A stretch of DNA of 64,000 nucleotides, taken from Tagaea sp965279565. Its GTDB lineage: Bacteria; Pseudomonadota; Alphaproteobacteria; CACIAM-22H2. Positions 35,215 through 43,910 of this stretch are shown here, in pieces (the stretch's first letter is position 1; each line of letters begins with the position of its first letter). The notes beneath the pieces are model-generated. The model searched no databases, was not told where the DNA came from, and was given only the letters and a program-made list of their open reading frames with translations. The DNA lies in NCBI GenBank assembly GCA_965279565.1, contig OZ257249.1, forward strand, positions 2,976,001 to 3,040,000, read 5' to 3'. The position numbers were made by a program, and so were the translations under genes.

Positions 35215-35913
35215 TTAGCTGTCGAGTTCGTGGAGCGTGTCGACATAGACGAGACCGGCCTTCGCCAGCGCGTCGCGCATCGCGTAGAGATCGAGACCGA
35301 GCACGCCGGCAGCAAGCTGCCTGCGTTTGGCGTCTTCGGCGGCGGCGCGCGCCTTCGCGCGCTTTGCCACCTCCGGTACTTTCTTCGCGGGCACGACAAC
35401 GACACCATCGTCGTCGGCGACCACGGCATCGCCCGGCGTGACGGCGACACCGGCGCAGACGACCGGCACGTTGACGCTGCCGAGGCTCGCCTTGACCGTG
35501 CCTTTGGCCGAGATTGCGCGCGACCAGACCGGGAATCCCATGTCCTCGAGTGCGGCGACGTCGCGGCAGCCGGCGTCGATTACAAGGCCGCATACGCCAC
35601 GCGCCTGCAGCGATGTGGCGAGCAATTCGCCGAACATGCCGTCTTCGTTGTCGGACGCGACGGCGACGACGAGGATATCGCCCGGCCGGCACTGCTCGAC
35701 CGCGACATGGAGCATCCAGTTGTCGGCGGGTTGGGCGAGAACGGTCACGGCAGTTCCGGCCGCGCGTGCGCGGTGCCAGACCGGGCGCATGTACGGCTTC
35801 ATCAGGCCGGAGCGGCCGAAGGACTCGTGGACGGTCGAGACACCGCATTCGCCGAGTGCGCGCACGGCATCGGTGTCGGCGCGCGCGACGTCGCGGACGA
35901 CGACCGATTTCAC
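35215..35913 (-). CDS. galC: 4-carboxy-4-hydroxy-2-oxoadipate / HMG aldolase (RraA-like)
   Basis: A 232-residue class II pyruvate aldolase of the RraA-like family. 'VIDAGCRDVAALEDMGFPVWSR' holds the Arg-Asp pair that binds substrate and metal, and 'GDAVVADDDGVVVVP' is the conserved tail motif. It cleaves 4-carboxy-4-hydroxy-2-oxoadipate to pyruvate and oxaloacetate, the last step of gallate degradation. The start is GTG 35913, overlapping the galB stop (GTGA). A 44-residue tail after the RraA core is typical of the aldolases. Confidence 0.92.
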   Translation of the reverse strand: MKSVVVRDVARADTDAVRALGECGVSTVHESFGRSGLMKPYMRPVWHRARAAGTAVTVLAQPADNWMLHVAVEQCRPGDILVVAVASDNEDGMFGELLATSLQARGVCGLVIDAGCRDVAALEDMGFPVWSRAISAKGTVKASLGSVNVPVVCAGVAVTPGDAVVADDDGVVVVPAKKVPEVAKRAKARAAAEDAKRRQLAAGVLGLDLYAMRDALAKAGLVYVDTLHELDS

Positions 35914-36626
35914 GACAGTTCCTCGACGACGGCGGGGAAAACGCGCTGATAGGCCTCGCCATAGGTCATCGGCTTGCCGGAGTTCCGACCGCCCTGCATG
36001 CCGCGATTGAGCGCCACGCGCGTGTAATATTCCCAGAGATGCTGCTGGGCCGCGAGCACCTCGAACGCCTTGCGCTTGGTTTCCCAGACGGGATCGATGT
36101 TGAGGATGACGTTTGGCTTGTAATTGCACTGCTCGGGCTGGTGCGGTTCGAACAGGAACACGGCCGGTGCGCTGTAGCCGCGCGTGGGATCCGGCTTGTG
36201 GCCGGCGGCCTGCGCGATGACGCGGGCTTCCTGTGCAAAGCGCGAGGCTTCCGGATGGTCGCCGTTGTAGGGGTCTTCCATCGCGTGCGTCAGAACGAAA
36301 GACGGCTTCACCTCGCGGTAGATATCGACGAGGCGGTCGAGCATCGCCTCGGTCAGGCGCAGCGGATAGTCGCCGGCGTCGAAGAACTCGATCTCGGCAC
36401 CCAGCACGGCGGCGGCCCTCTCGGATTCGACATGGCGCTGCGCCTTCACGTCGGCGAGCGACACGCCGGCCTTCTTCCACGCCCACTGGCTTTCGCCGCG
36501 CTCGCCATATGCAAGGCAGACAATCTTGACGCGGTAGCCTTTGGCCACGTGGAGTGCGATCGCACCTGCCGCGCGCCAGACGAAATCGCCGGGATGCGCC
36601 GAAACGACCAGTGCGGATTTGCTCAT
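35910..36626 (-). CDS. galB: 4-oxalomesaconate hydratase (PIG-L/LmbE-fold, GalB type)
   Basis: A 238-residue LmbE-fold protein with a modified metal motif 'SAHPGDFVWRAAGAI' (9-23), where HPGDF replaces the deacetylase HPDDE, and 'DPYNGDHPEA' near 120. GalB uses this fold to hydrate 4-oxalomesaconate to 4-carboxy-4-hydroxy-2-oxoadipate, unlike the amidohydrolase LigJ. Its position between galD and galC supports the assignment over a deacetylase. ATG 36626 lies 11 bases after the galD stop. Confidence 0.92.
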   Translation of the reverse strand: MSKSALVVSAHPGDFVWRAAGAIALHVAKGYRVKIVCLAYGERGESQWAWKKAGVSLADVKAQRHVESERAAAVLGAEIEFFDAGDYPLRLTEAMLDRLVDIYREVKPSFVLTHAMEDPYNGDHPEASRFAQEARVIAQAAGHKPDPTRGYSAPAVFLFEPHQPEQCNYKPNVILNIDPVWETKRKAFEVLAAQQHLWEYYTRVALNRGMQGGRNSGKPMTYGEAYQRVFPAVVEELS

Positions 36627-36637
36627 TTTCCCTAGCC

Positions 36638-37729
36638 TCAGGCTGCCGTCGATTGCGCGGCGGCTTTGTAGAAAACGATGCCGTCGAACAGTGCGCGGGC
36701 GGTGCGCAGCAGGCCGGCACGTTCGACGACCGGGGCGGCGTCGGTGCCGCCGACTTCGAGCCGCACGGCGAAATCGCCGGTCGGGTGTTCGACCGTGACG
36801 GTGCGCACGCGCCCAACCGGCATCTTCGCCGCACATGCTGCTGGCGTGCCCGGCAGGACGCAGGCGGTCGCGACCGACACGGCAGCGAACACGCCGATCG
36901 ACGCGTGGCAGACATGCGGGATGAAGCTGCGTGTCGAGACGGTGCCGCCGGCGGCGGGCGGAGCGACGAGGGCCATCTTCGGAATGACCTTGTCCTTGAC
37001 GTCGCCGAGCCCCATGAGCCGACCGGCCGCAAGGCGGATTTCCTCGAGCTTCGCCTTGAGTTCCGTGTCCGCGTCGAGGCTTTCGCGGCTTTCGTAGCCG
37101 GTGCGCCCGAGCGCTTCGGCCGCCAGTACGACGACCGGCATGCCGTTATCAACAAGTGTGGCTTCGATGCCGCAGACGATGTCGACGGCGTTGCCGGTCG
37201 GCAGCAACTTGCCGCAAACCGAGCCTTCGGCATCGAGGAAATTCACGGCGATGGGGGCCGACGTGCCCGGCACGCCGTCGATGCGCGCGTCGCCGTCGTA
37301 ATTGACCCGGCCGCCCGGCGTTTCGACGACGAGTTCGGCGAGCGTGCCGGTATTGATCGTGCGCACGCGCACGCGTGTCGTCGGCTCCTGGACCGCGATC
37401 AGGCCGCGCTCGATCGCGAACGGCGCCACGCCGGCGAGGATGTTGCCGCAGTTGGGCGTGGTATCGACCATCGCGCGGTCGACGGAGACTTGGCAGAAAA
37501 GGAAATCGATGTCGCTGCCGGCATCCTTCGATTTCGAGACGATCGCGACCTTGCTGGTCAGCGGATGCGCGCCGCCGATGCCGTCGATCTGGCGCGGGTC
37601 CGGCGAACCGAGGATCGCGAGCAGGGCGGCATCGCGTGAAGCGACATCGCGCGGCAGGTCTTCGGCAAGGAAATAGGCACCTTTCGAAGTGCCGCCGCGC
37701 ATCAGCATGCACCGCACGCGCTGCTGCAT
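36638..37729 (-). CDS. galD: 4-oxalomesaconate tautomerase (PrpF family)
   Basis: A 363-residue PrpF-family isomerase starting 'MQQRVRCMLMRGGTSKGAYFLAEDLP', with 'DIDFLFCQV' and 'TTPNCGNILAGVAPFAIE' near 105 as the conserved active-site segment. It interconverts keto and enol forms of 4-oxalomesaconate between ring cleavage and hydration. I prefer ATG 37729, preceded by GGGAGGAA, over an in-frame ATG at 37783 that would run through the candidate operator. It is the first gene of galD-galB-galC-galA and lies 96 bases from galR. Confidence 0.92.
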   Translation of the reverse strand: MQQRVRCMLMRGGTSKGAYFLAEDLPRDVASRDAALLAILGSPDPRQIDGIGGAHPLTSKVAIVSKSKDAGSDIDFLFCQVSVDRAMVDTTPNCGNILAGVAPFAIERGLIAVQEPTTRVRVRTINTGTLAELVVETPGGRVNYDGDARIDGVPGTSAPIAVNFLDAEGSVCGKLLPTGNAVDIVCGIEATLVDNGMPVVVLAAEALGRTGYESRESLDADTELKAKLEEIRLAAGRLMGLGDVKDKVIPKMALVAPPAAGGTVSTRSFIPHVCHASIGVFAAVSVATACVLPGTPAACAAKMPVGRVRTVTVEHPTGDFAVRLEVGGTDAAPVVERAGLLRTARALFDGIVFYKAAAQSTAA

Positions 37730-37782
37730 TTCACGTTCCTCCCCGTCGCGTTCTGCCGGGGAATCTCCGGCAATGCTGGCCA

Positions 37783-37802
37783 TGAATCAAATGATTGATA
37801 TG
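37783..37802. promoter_or_regulatory. Candidate GalR (LysR-type) binding site upstream of galD
   Basis: The + strand reads TGAATCAAATGATTGATATG, with an inverted repeat ATCAA-N4-TTGAT at 37786-37799. Sixteen of its 20 bases recur, on the other strand, at 38766-38785 beside galR. It lies 54-73 bases upstream of the galD ATG, a usual distance for a LysR-type site. Confidence 0.6.
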
Positions 37803-37825
37803 GGGCTATTGGTGAAAACGATGCA

Positions 37826-38722
37826 TCACTTTTCGGATTTCAGGCGCGTCGAGATCAGCCCGGCGAGGAACTCGGCCGGTGCCGAAAGCACGGTGCCGCG
37901 CTTCTGGACGATCCCGAGCGTGCGGGCGATGCCGGGATTGCGCAGCGGGACCGCCGCAACGCCGGGCGTGCCGGCGACGTCAATGGCCAGCCGCGGCACG
38001 ATCGTCAGGCCGAGCCCGGCGATCACCATGCTGACGGCGGTGGCGACGTGCTGGACCTCGTAGCGCCAGAGCAGCGCGTCGCGCCGGCTGCCGAGCGCGT
38101 CGTCGATCAGCGCGCGGTTCCCGGCCTGCGGGCTTATCCGCACGAGCGGGATGCCGCCGAGTTCCGACCAGTTGACGGCCTTCTGTCGTGCGAACGCGTG
38201 CGCCGCCGGGCAGACCAGCACGAACGGCTCCTTCAGAAGCGGCTTGATGTCGAGATCCACGCGGTTCGCCGACACGATCGTGATGCCGAACTCCGCGGCC
38301 CCCGACTGGACGAGATCGGCGATCTCGGTCGCCGAGTTGTCGTGGATCTTGACCGTCATGTCGGGATGGCGCGCGCTGAACTGCTGCAGCAGGCGCGGCA
38401 GGTAGTGGTGCGCGATCGTCGGCAGGCAGCCGATCGCGATGCGCTCCTGCCGGTGGCGTCCGCCCTGGCGCAGCGATTCGAACGACGTCTCGATCTCGTC
38501 GAGGATGCGGCGTGCCTTCGGCAGCAGTTCGAGACCGGCCGGCGACAGCGTCACCTGCCGCGTCGTGCGGGTCAGCAGCCGGACGCCGAGATCGGCCTCG
38601 AACTTGCGCATCCGGTGACTCAGCGCTGTCTGCGACAGGTTCAGATGTGCCGCCGCGCGCTGGAAGCTGCCGCGTTCGGCGATGCTCAGGAAAGTCTGGA
38701 GTCCGAGAAAATCGATCCGCAT
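37826..38722 (-). CDS. galR: LysR family regulator of gallate genes
   Basis: A 298-residue LysR-type protein with an N-terminal winged helix ('FLGLQTFLSIAERGSFQRAAAHLNLSQTALSHRMRKFE', residues 5-42) and a two-lobed effector domain. It is immediately upstream of, and codirectional with, the gallate genes, as in known gal clusters, so it probably activates them with gallate or a pathway intermediate as effector. A motif shared with the galD upstream region lies 44-63 bases before its ATG, suggesting autoregulation. Confidence 0.87.
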   Translation of the reverse strand: MRIDFLGLQTFLSIAERGSFQRAAAHLNLSQTALSHRMRKFEADLGVRLLTRTTRQVTLSPAGLELLPKARRILDEIETSFESLRQGGRHRQERIAIGCLPTIAHHYLPRLLQQFSARHPDMTVKIHDNSATEIADLVQSGAAEFGITIVSANRVDLDIKPLLKEPFVLVCPAAHAFARQKAVNWSELGGIPLVRISPQAGNRALIDDALGSRRDALLWRYEVQHVATAVSMVIAGLGLTIVPRLAIDVAGTPGVAAVPLRNPGIARTLGIVQKRGTVLSAPAEFLAGLISTRLKSEK

Positions 38723-38765
38723 TGGTGCCCCCGGGTGATTGGTGCACCGAATTCACTAAACCCGG

Positions 38766-38785
38766 CAAACAAATAATTTGATTCA
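38766..38785. promoter_or_regulatory. Second copy of candidate GalR site, between galR and the Liv-type operon
   Basis: The - strand reads TGAATCAAATTATTTGTTTG, matching the galD site at 16 of 20 positions, with an internal CAAATAATTTG palindrome on the + strand (38770-38780). It lies in the 238-base space between divergent galR and livK, so one site could serve both galR autoregulation and the transporter operon. Confidence 0.55.
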
Positions 38786-38960
38786 GCATCCTCCGGCGTG
38801 GGACCGATGGCGGATCGCAACGGGAACGAAATAACACGACGTTAGAGGAACGGAAGAACTTGGTATTTGACGTTACTTTCCGGGATGCGCGATATCTTCG
38901 CGCCTCGGGTAAGTTAAAAATACGACATCCGGCAAAGTTCGGAGAAAAAGGGAGCGAAAC

Positions 38961-40100
38961 ATGAAATACGTGATGAAGTCATTCTTTGCTGCCGCCATGG
39001 CGCTGACGCCCGTCGCGGCAGGCGCGCAGTCCACGATCTACATCCCCAACCTCGCCGAACTGTCGGGGGCCGGTGCGGTTTCCGGCACCAACTGGCGCGA
39101 CGGGATCATCCTCGCGGTCGAGGAGATCAACGCCAAGGGCGGCATTCTCGGGCGCAAGCTCGACGTCCCGCATGTCGACACGCAGAGCGAGGCGAGCATC
39201 GCGCGCGCTCAGATCCAGCGCATGATCGACAACAAGGCCTATGTCGTGCTCGGCCCGGTCTTCTCGGGCTCTGTCTTGCCCAGCATGGAACTGACGAAGC
39301 AGGCCGAGATCCCGCAGATCATGGGCGGCGAGGCCGCCGCCATCACGCAGCGCGGCAATCCCTACATATTCCGCACGGCGTTCGGGCAGCAGGTCAGCAT
39401 GCCTAAGATCGCCAACTACATGCGCGACGGCGTCAAGGCGAAGTCCGTCGCTGTCGTGTGGGTCAACAACGATTTCGGCAAGGGCGGTCGCGACGCGTTC
39501 AAGGCCGAGATGGACAAGCGCAAGATCCCGGTCGTCGCCGACGTGTCGACGGAATCGGGGCAGGTCGATTTCGCTTCGGACGTGGTGAAGGTCAAGAACG
39601 CCAACGCGGACGCGATCTTCGTCTACACGAACGAGGAAGAAAGTGCTCGCTTCCTGCGCGAGGCGCGCAAGCAGGGTATTCGTTCCCCGCTGATCGGCGA
39701 GACGACGCTGCTCGGCCAGAAGGTCATCGAACTGGCCGGTGAAGCCGCCAACGGCGTGAAGGGCCATGTGGGCCTGACCGCCGACGCGCCGATCCCGGCC
39801 CTGCAGGAGTTCGGCGAGAAGTTCAAGAAGCGCTTCAACTACGCCAACGACCATAACGGCATCAAGGGCTACACGGCCGTCTACGTCATCAAGCACGTCA
39901 CCGAAAAGATCGGGAAGTTCGACAGCAAGGCGTTTGCCGCGGCACTGCATGGCATGACGATCAAGCCGTCCGACGAACCTGGCATCCTCATGGAGGCGAC
40001 CTGGGACAAGAACGGCGACATCGACCGTCAGAGCTTCCTCGGCGAAGTCGTCGCCGGAAAGCAGAAGATCGTCGAGATCCTGCCGAAGGCCGGCCTGTAA
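38961..40100 (+). CDS. ABC transporter substrate-binding protein, branched-chain amino acid (LivK/HAAT) type
   Basis: A 379-residue periplasmic protein with a signal peptide (about 1-23, ending AGAQS) and a type I binding fold ('AELSGAGAVSGTNWRDGIILAVEEINAKGGILG'). Relatives bind branched-chain amino acids, amides or aromatic acids. It begins a seven-gene unit with GlcG-like and AroE-like genes and shares a putative GalR site with galR, which favours an aromatic or hydroaromatic acid over leucine. GGGAGCG precedes the ATG; a weak TTGACG lies at 38867 but its -10 is unclear. Confidence 0.9.
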   Translation: MKYVMKSFFAAAMALTPVAAGAQSTIYIPNLAELSGAGAVSGTNWRDGIILAVEEINAKGGILGRKLDVPHVDTQSEASIARAQIQRMIDNKAYVVLGPVFSGSVLPSMELTKQAEIPQIMGGEAAAITQRGNPYIFRTAFGQQVSMPKIANYMRDGVKAKSVAVVWVNNDFGKGGRDAFKAEMDKRKIPVVADVSTESGQVDFASDVVKVKNANADAIFVYTNEEESARFLREARKQGIRSPLIGETTLLGQKVIELAGEAANGVKGHVGLTADAPIPALQEFGEKFKKRFNYANDHNGIKGYTAVYVIKHVTEKIGKFDSKAFAAALHGMTIKPSDEPGILMEATWDKNGDIDRQSFLGEVVAGKQKIVEILPKAGL

Positions 40101-40129
40101 GGCCGCCCCCGGCAACCGACGGAGAACCG

Positions 40130-41008
40130 ATGTCCGGTTTCATCCAGCTCGTCGTGTCCGGCCTGGCGACGGGGGCGATCTACGCCCTCGTCGCCGTGGG
40201 CTTCGCGCTTCTCTGGCAGACCTCGCAGACGATCAACTTCGCGCAGGGCGAGTTCGTCATGGTGCCGGCCTTCTTCGTGCTCGTCGCGATGAAGGTCTGG
40301 GGGCTCGGCTACTGGCCATCGATCGCGGTCGGCCTCGCGGTCTCGGCCCTGCTTCTCGGGGCGGCGTTCAAAGGGCTGATCGTCGAACCGATGCTGAAGC
40401 ACGGCGTGCTTCCGCTCGTCATCTCCACAGTGGCACTCGCCATCTTCATGAAGGAGTCGGTAAAGGACTTCTACAGTTCGCAGGCCCAGCAGTTTCCGCC
40501 CATCGTCGAGGGGACCGACATCGAGTTCCTCGGTGCCGTCGTCTCGACGCAGAGCATCGCGATCTTCTTCGTCGCACTCGGGGCGGTGGCACTCCTCAAC
40601 TGGTTCCTTTCCTCCACGCTGACCGGGCGCGCGATGCAGGCGACCGCGCAGAACCGCGCCGTGGCGCGCATCCTCGGCGTCGATGTCGACCGGATGATCC
40701 TCTACACGTTCCTGATCAACGGCCTCCTGACGGCCCTCGCGTCGTTCCTGATCTCGCCGATCTATCTGGCGAAATTCACGAACGGCGAGACGCTGGGCCT
40801 TGCCGCGTTCGTCGCGGCGATCGTCGGCGGCTTCAACCACGTGCGCGGTGCCGTCCTCGGCGGCCTGATCCTCGGCGTGCTCGACAATCTCGCCGCGTCC
40901 TACGTGTCGGCGCAGTACCGGGCGGCCGTTCCGCTGATCGTGCTCGTCGTCGTCATCTTGTTCCGGCCGCAGGGGCTGCTCGGACGGGTCGAGGAGCGGT
41001 CGGTCTGA
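40130..41008 (+). CDS. livH: Branched-chain amino acid-type ABC permease, LivH family
   Basis: A 292-residue polytopic membrane protein with 'GLATGAIYALVAVGFALLWQTSQTINFAQGEFVM' at the N-terminus (the LivH hallmark 'NFAQGE') and 'VAAIVGGFNHVRGAVLGG' near the C-terminus. It forms half of the channel with LivM. TGATG links it to the next gene (1-base overlap). Substrate is set by the binding protein and is not known. Confidence 0.95.
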   Translation: MSGFIQLVVSGLATGAIYALVAVGFALLWQTSQTINFAQGEFVMVPAFFVLVAMKVWGLGYWPSIAVGLAVSALLLGAAFKGLIVEPMLKHGVLPLVISTVALAIFMKESVKDFYSSQAQQFPPIVEGTDIEFLGAVVSTQSIAIFFVALGAVALLNWFLSSTLTGRAMQATAQNRAVARILGVDVDRMILYTFLINGLLTALASFLISPIYLAKFTNGETLGLAAFVAAIVGGFNHVRGAVLGGLILGVLDNLAASYVSAQYRAAVPLIVLVVVILFRPQGLLGRVEERSV

Positions 41009-41976
41009 TGGAACGCGCGCGTCTCGTCCCGCTCGCCGTCGGTGCTGCAATCGTGCTGGCGCTCGCACTCGGGCCCCAGTTCCTGCGGCCGTCGTCGCTC
41101 TATCTGGTCAGCCTCTGGGCCGTCACGGCCATCGCGGCAATGGGCCTCAACTTGACGCTCGGCTATGCCGGGCAGATCTCGATGGCGCAGGGCGCCTTCG
41201 TCGGGATCGGCGCCTATGCGACGGCTTTGCTGATGCAGCAGGGCGTGCCTTTCCCGATCGCGTTCGTTGCGGCGGGTGCCATCTGCTTTGCCGTCGGCTG
41301 GCTGCTCGGCTATCCGGCCCTGCGCGTGCAGCACCATTATCTGGCCTTCGTCACGCTCGCCTTCACCACGCTCGTCTATCTGCTGCTGCGCAACGAGCAG
41401 TGGCTGACGAACGGTGTGTACGGCATTTCCGGCATCCAGCGGCCGGTGCTGTTCGGCATCTCGTTCGCGAAATCGGCGGACTACTACTATTTCTGTCTCG
41501 GGATGCTCGCACTGTTCCTCGGCGCCATGTGGTGGATGATCCGATCGCCGTGGGGGCGCGCCTTCATGGTGCTGCGCGAGAATCCCGTCCGCGCGATGTC
41601 GCTGGGCGTCGACACGCGCCGCTACACGCTGCTGGCTTTCGCCATCGGCTCGTCGATTGGCGGGCTCGCCGGCGGGCTGTTCGCGCCGCTCGTCCAGTTC
41701 CTCGAACCGGGCTCGTTCTCGCTCGGCTATTCGCTGAGCCTGCTGCTGATGGTCATCGTCGGCGGATCGGGCCATCTGCTGGGTCCGCTCGTCGGCGCCA
41801 TGGTCGCGATCCTGCTGCCTGAGTTCCTGCGTTTCACGCAAGGTTACTACCTGCTGCTCTATGCCGGCGCGGTCATGCTGTTGATGACCTTCTGCCCGCA
41901 AGGGCTGATCGGCATGGTCGAGCAGATCCGGGCAGCACTGCGTCGGCGCGCCGCGGCATCCGCGGAGACGCGCTGA
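41008..41976 (+). CDS. livM: Branched-chain amino acid-type ABC permease, LivM family
   Basis: A 322-residue membrane protein with the LivM signature 'LTLGYAGQISMAQGAFVGIGAYATALL' near 48-75 and 'VIVGGSGHLLGPLVGAMV' near 250. About eight to ten membrane segments. It overlaps livH and livG by one base each (TGATG), giving tight translational coupling. Confidence 0.95.
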   Translation: MERARLVPLAVGAAIVLALALGPQFLRPSSLYLVSLWAVTAIAAMGLNLTLGYAGQISMAQGAFVGIGAYATALLMQQGVPFPIAFVAAGAICFAVGWLLGYPALRVQHHYLAFVTLAFTTLVYLLLRNEQWLTNGVYGISGIQRPVLFGISFAKSADYYYFCLGMLALFLGAMWWMIRSPWGRAFMVLRENPVRAMSLGVDTRRYTLLAFAIGSSIGGLAGGLFAPLVQFLEPGSFSLGYSLSLLLMVIVGGSGHLLGPLVGAMVAILLPEFLRFTQGYYLLLYAGAVMLLMTFCPQGLIGMVEQIRAALRRRAAASAETR

Positions 41977-42719
41977 TGGCGCCGGTCCTGGAGGTCAAGG
42001 GCATCCACAAGTCGTTCGGCGGCATCGTCGCGGTCGACGGCGTGTCGTTCTCGGTCGACGAGGGCGAGATCGTCGGCATCATCGGCCCGAACGGGTCGGG
42101 CAAGTCGACGCTGTTCAACTGCGTGCTCGGCCAGCTCCAGCCCACGTCGGGCGAGGTGCGCGTCGACGGCAAGGTCACCACCGGGATGCGGCCCTGCGAC
42201 CTGAACGCACTTGGCGTGAGCCGCACGTTCCAGCTGCTGCAGGTCTTCCCGGAACTGACGGTGAAGGACAACCTGATCGCGGCGGGGCAGGAGCATCGCG
42301 GCTCGATGCTGTCGCGCCTGTTCGGGCCGACGGATGCGGGGCTGGGTGCCGCGGCTGACCGCATGATCGAGTTCTTCCGCCTGTCGCACGTGGCGGGCGA
42401 ACGTGCCGGGCGCCTCAGCTACGGCCAGCAGAAGCTGCTGGATGCCGCGATGGCGTTCATGGGCGGCCCGCGGCTGGTGCTGCTCGACGAGCCGGCGGGC
42501 GGGGTCAATCTCACGATGCTCGCCGATCTGCGCGAACGCCTGCGGGCGATCAACCGCGAGATGCGCGCGACGTTCGTCGTCATCGAACACAACATGGATT
42601 TCGTCATGTCGCTGTGCACGCGGGTCCTCGTGCTCGCCGAGGGCCGGATCATCGCCGAGGGCGATCCCGCCAGCATCCGGAACGACCCCAAAGTCATCGA
42701 GGCTTACCTTGGCCCCTGA
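41976..42719 (+). CDS. livG: Branched-chain amino acid-type ABC ATPase, LivG family
   Basis: A 247-residue ATPase with Walker A 'GPNGSGKST' (residues 38-46), Q-loop 'SRTFQLLQVFPELTV', signature 'LSYGQQKLLDAAMAF' (Tyr in place of the second Gly), Walker B 'LVLLDEPAGGVN' and H-loop 'IEHNMDFVM'. It pairs with LivF. The signature LSYGQQ is usual for LivG proteins. Confidence 0.95.
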   Translation: MAPVLEVKGIHKSFGGIVAVDGVSFSVDEGEIVGIIGPNGSGKSTLFNCVLGQLQPTSGEVRVDGKVTTGMRPCDLNALGVSRTFQLLQVFPELTVKDNLIAAGQEHRGSMLSRLFGPTDAGLGAAADRMIEFFRLSHVAGERAGRLSYGQQKLLDAAMAFMGGPRLVLLDEPAGGVNLTMLADLRERLRAINREMRATFVVIEHNMDFVMSLCTRVLVLAEGRIIAEGDPASIRNDPKVIEAYLGP

Positions 42720-43470
42720 GACCGGAGCGCCGATCCTGTCGCTGGATTCCGTCGTCGCCGGATACGGGCCGATGACGATCCTGCACGGCACGACCTTCGC
42801 GATCGAGCGTGCGAAGATCACGACCGTGATCGGCCCGAACGGGGCGGGCAAGTCGACCGTCTTCAAGACGGTGTTCGGGCTGCTGAAGGTCCGCAGCGGC
42901 AAGATCGCGTTCGACGGGGCGGACATCACCAATCTCGCGCCCCGCCAGCTTCTCGCCGCCGGCATCAGCTACGTACCGCAGGGCCGCAACATCTTTCCGG
43001 AGCTGAGCGTCCTGCACAATCTCGAGCTCGGCGGGATCGCGGCCCCGCCCGAGATCGACATCGCCGCGCGCATCGAGACGGCTCTCGATCGGTTCCCGGT
43101 CCTGCGCGGCAAGGCGAAGGCGCAGGCTTCCACGCTCAGCGGCGGCCAGCAGAAGCTGCTGGAGATCGCTCGCAGCATGCTGCTCGATCCCAAGCTGCTG
43201 CTGATCGACGAGCCGTCCATCGGCCTGTCGCCGCTGATGGTGCGCGAGACGTTCGACATCCTGCTGGCCCTGCGCGACCGCGGCACGACGATTCTGCTGA
43301 TCGAGCAGAATGCGCGCAGTGCACTGCAGATATCCGATCGCGGACTTGTGCTTGAGCAGGGACAGACCCGGATGTACGACGATGCATCGAAGCTGCTTGT
43401 CGACCCGCGCGTGGGCGAGCTCTTCCTTGGCGGAACGAGCCAGCACGGGAGTACGGGCGTAAATGCGTAA
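42709..43470 (+). CDS. livF: Branched-chain amino acid-type ABC ATPase, LivF family
   Basis: About 253 residues with Walker A 'GPNGAGKST', 'GISYVPQGRNIFPELSV', signature 'LSGGQQKLLEIARSM' and Walker B 'LLLIDEPSIGLSP'. No ATG or GTG precedes the first conserved strand, so TTG 42709, overlapping the livG stop by 11 bases, is the likely start. This is a weak start codon and may lower LivF relative to LivG. Its 3' end overlaps the GlcG-like gene by 8 bases. Confidence 0.93.
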   Translation: MAPETGAPILSLDSVVAGYGPMTILHGTTFAIERAKITTVIGPNGAGKSTVFKTVFGLLKVRSGKIAFDGADITNLAPRQLLAAGISYVPQGRNIFPELSVLHNLELGGIAAPPEIDIAARIETALDRFPVLRGKAKAQASTLSGGQQKLLEIARSMLLDPKLLLIDEPSIGLSPLMVRETFDILLALRDRGTTILLIEQNARSALQISDRGLVLEQGQTRMYDDASKLLVDPRVGELFLGGTSQHGSTGVNA

Positions 43471-43888
43471 CGAAACGACACTCGACCATCTGGATGCCGC
43501 CGCGGCGATCGACGCGATCCGCAAGGAACTGGACGCGGCGGGGAAGGCCGCCGTCATCGCGGTCGTCGACTCCCACGGGGAAACGCTCGGCGTGCTGCGC
43601 TATTCGGGTGCGGCGCTGAGCTCGATCGCCGTCGCGACGAACAAGGCCTATACCGCCGTGCGCCTGCGTCGGCCCAGCGCCCTGGTCGGCCAGAAGTCGC
43701 GCGATCCGGTGCAGGGATTCGACATTTCCTATTACGGCGACCCGCGCTATGTCGGGTGGGGCGGGGGCATTCCGGTCGAACGCGACGGCCAGTTCGTGGG
43801 CGCAGTCGGCGTCAGCGGCCTGCCGGAGGCCGAGGACATCACCCTGGCGCAGGCCGGTGTGGCCGCCATCGCGGCCCGCAGCAAGTAA
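43463..43888 (+). CDS. GlcG/HbpS family small protein
   Basis: A 141-residue protein of the GlcG/HbpS-like fold: 'AAVIAVVDSHGETLGVLRYSGAALSSIAVATNKAYTAV' and 'GGGIPVERDGQFVGAVGVSGLPEAEDITLAQAG'. The family is often encoded beside catabolic operons and some members bind haem or small degradation products; its exact role here is unknown. It overlaps livF by 8 bases and precedes the AroE-like gene by 22. Confidence 0.88.
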   Translation: MRNETTLDHLDAAAAIDAIRKELDAAGKAAVIAVVDSHGETLGVLRYSGAALSSIAVATNKAYTAVRLRRPSALVGQKSRDPVQGFDISYYGDPRYVGWGGGIPVERDGQFVGAVGVSGLPEAEDITLAQAGVAAIAARSK

Positions 43889-43910
43889 TCCGAGAAGGGA
43901 CAAGTCCGAG

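Noticed and set aside
38961..43470. Assignment of the importer to leucine/isoleucine/valine
   Set aside because: Liv-type systems carry many solutes. The neighbours are aromatic and hydroaromatic enzymes, and nothing in the binding protein read by eye fixes amino acid specificity.
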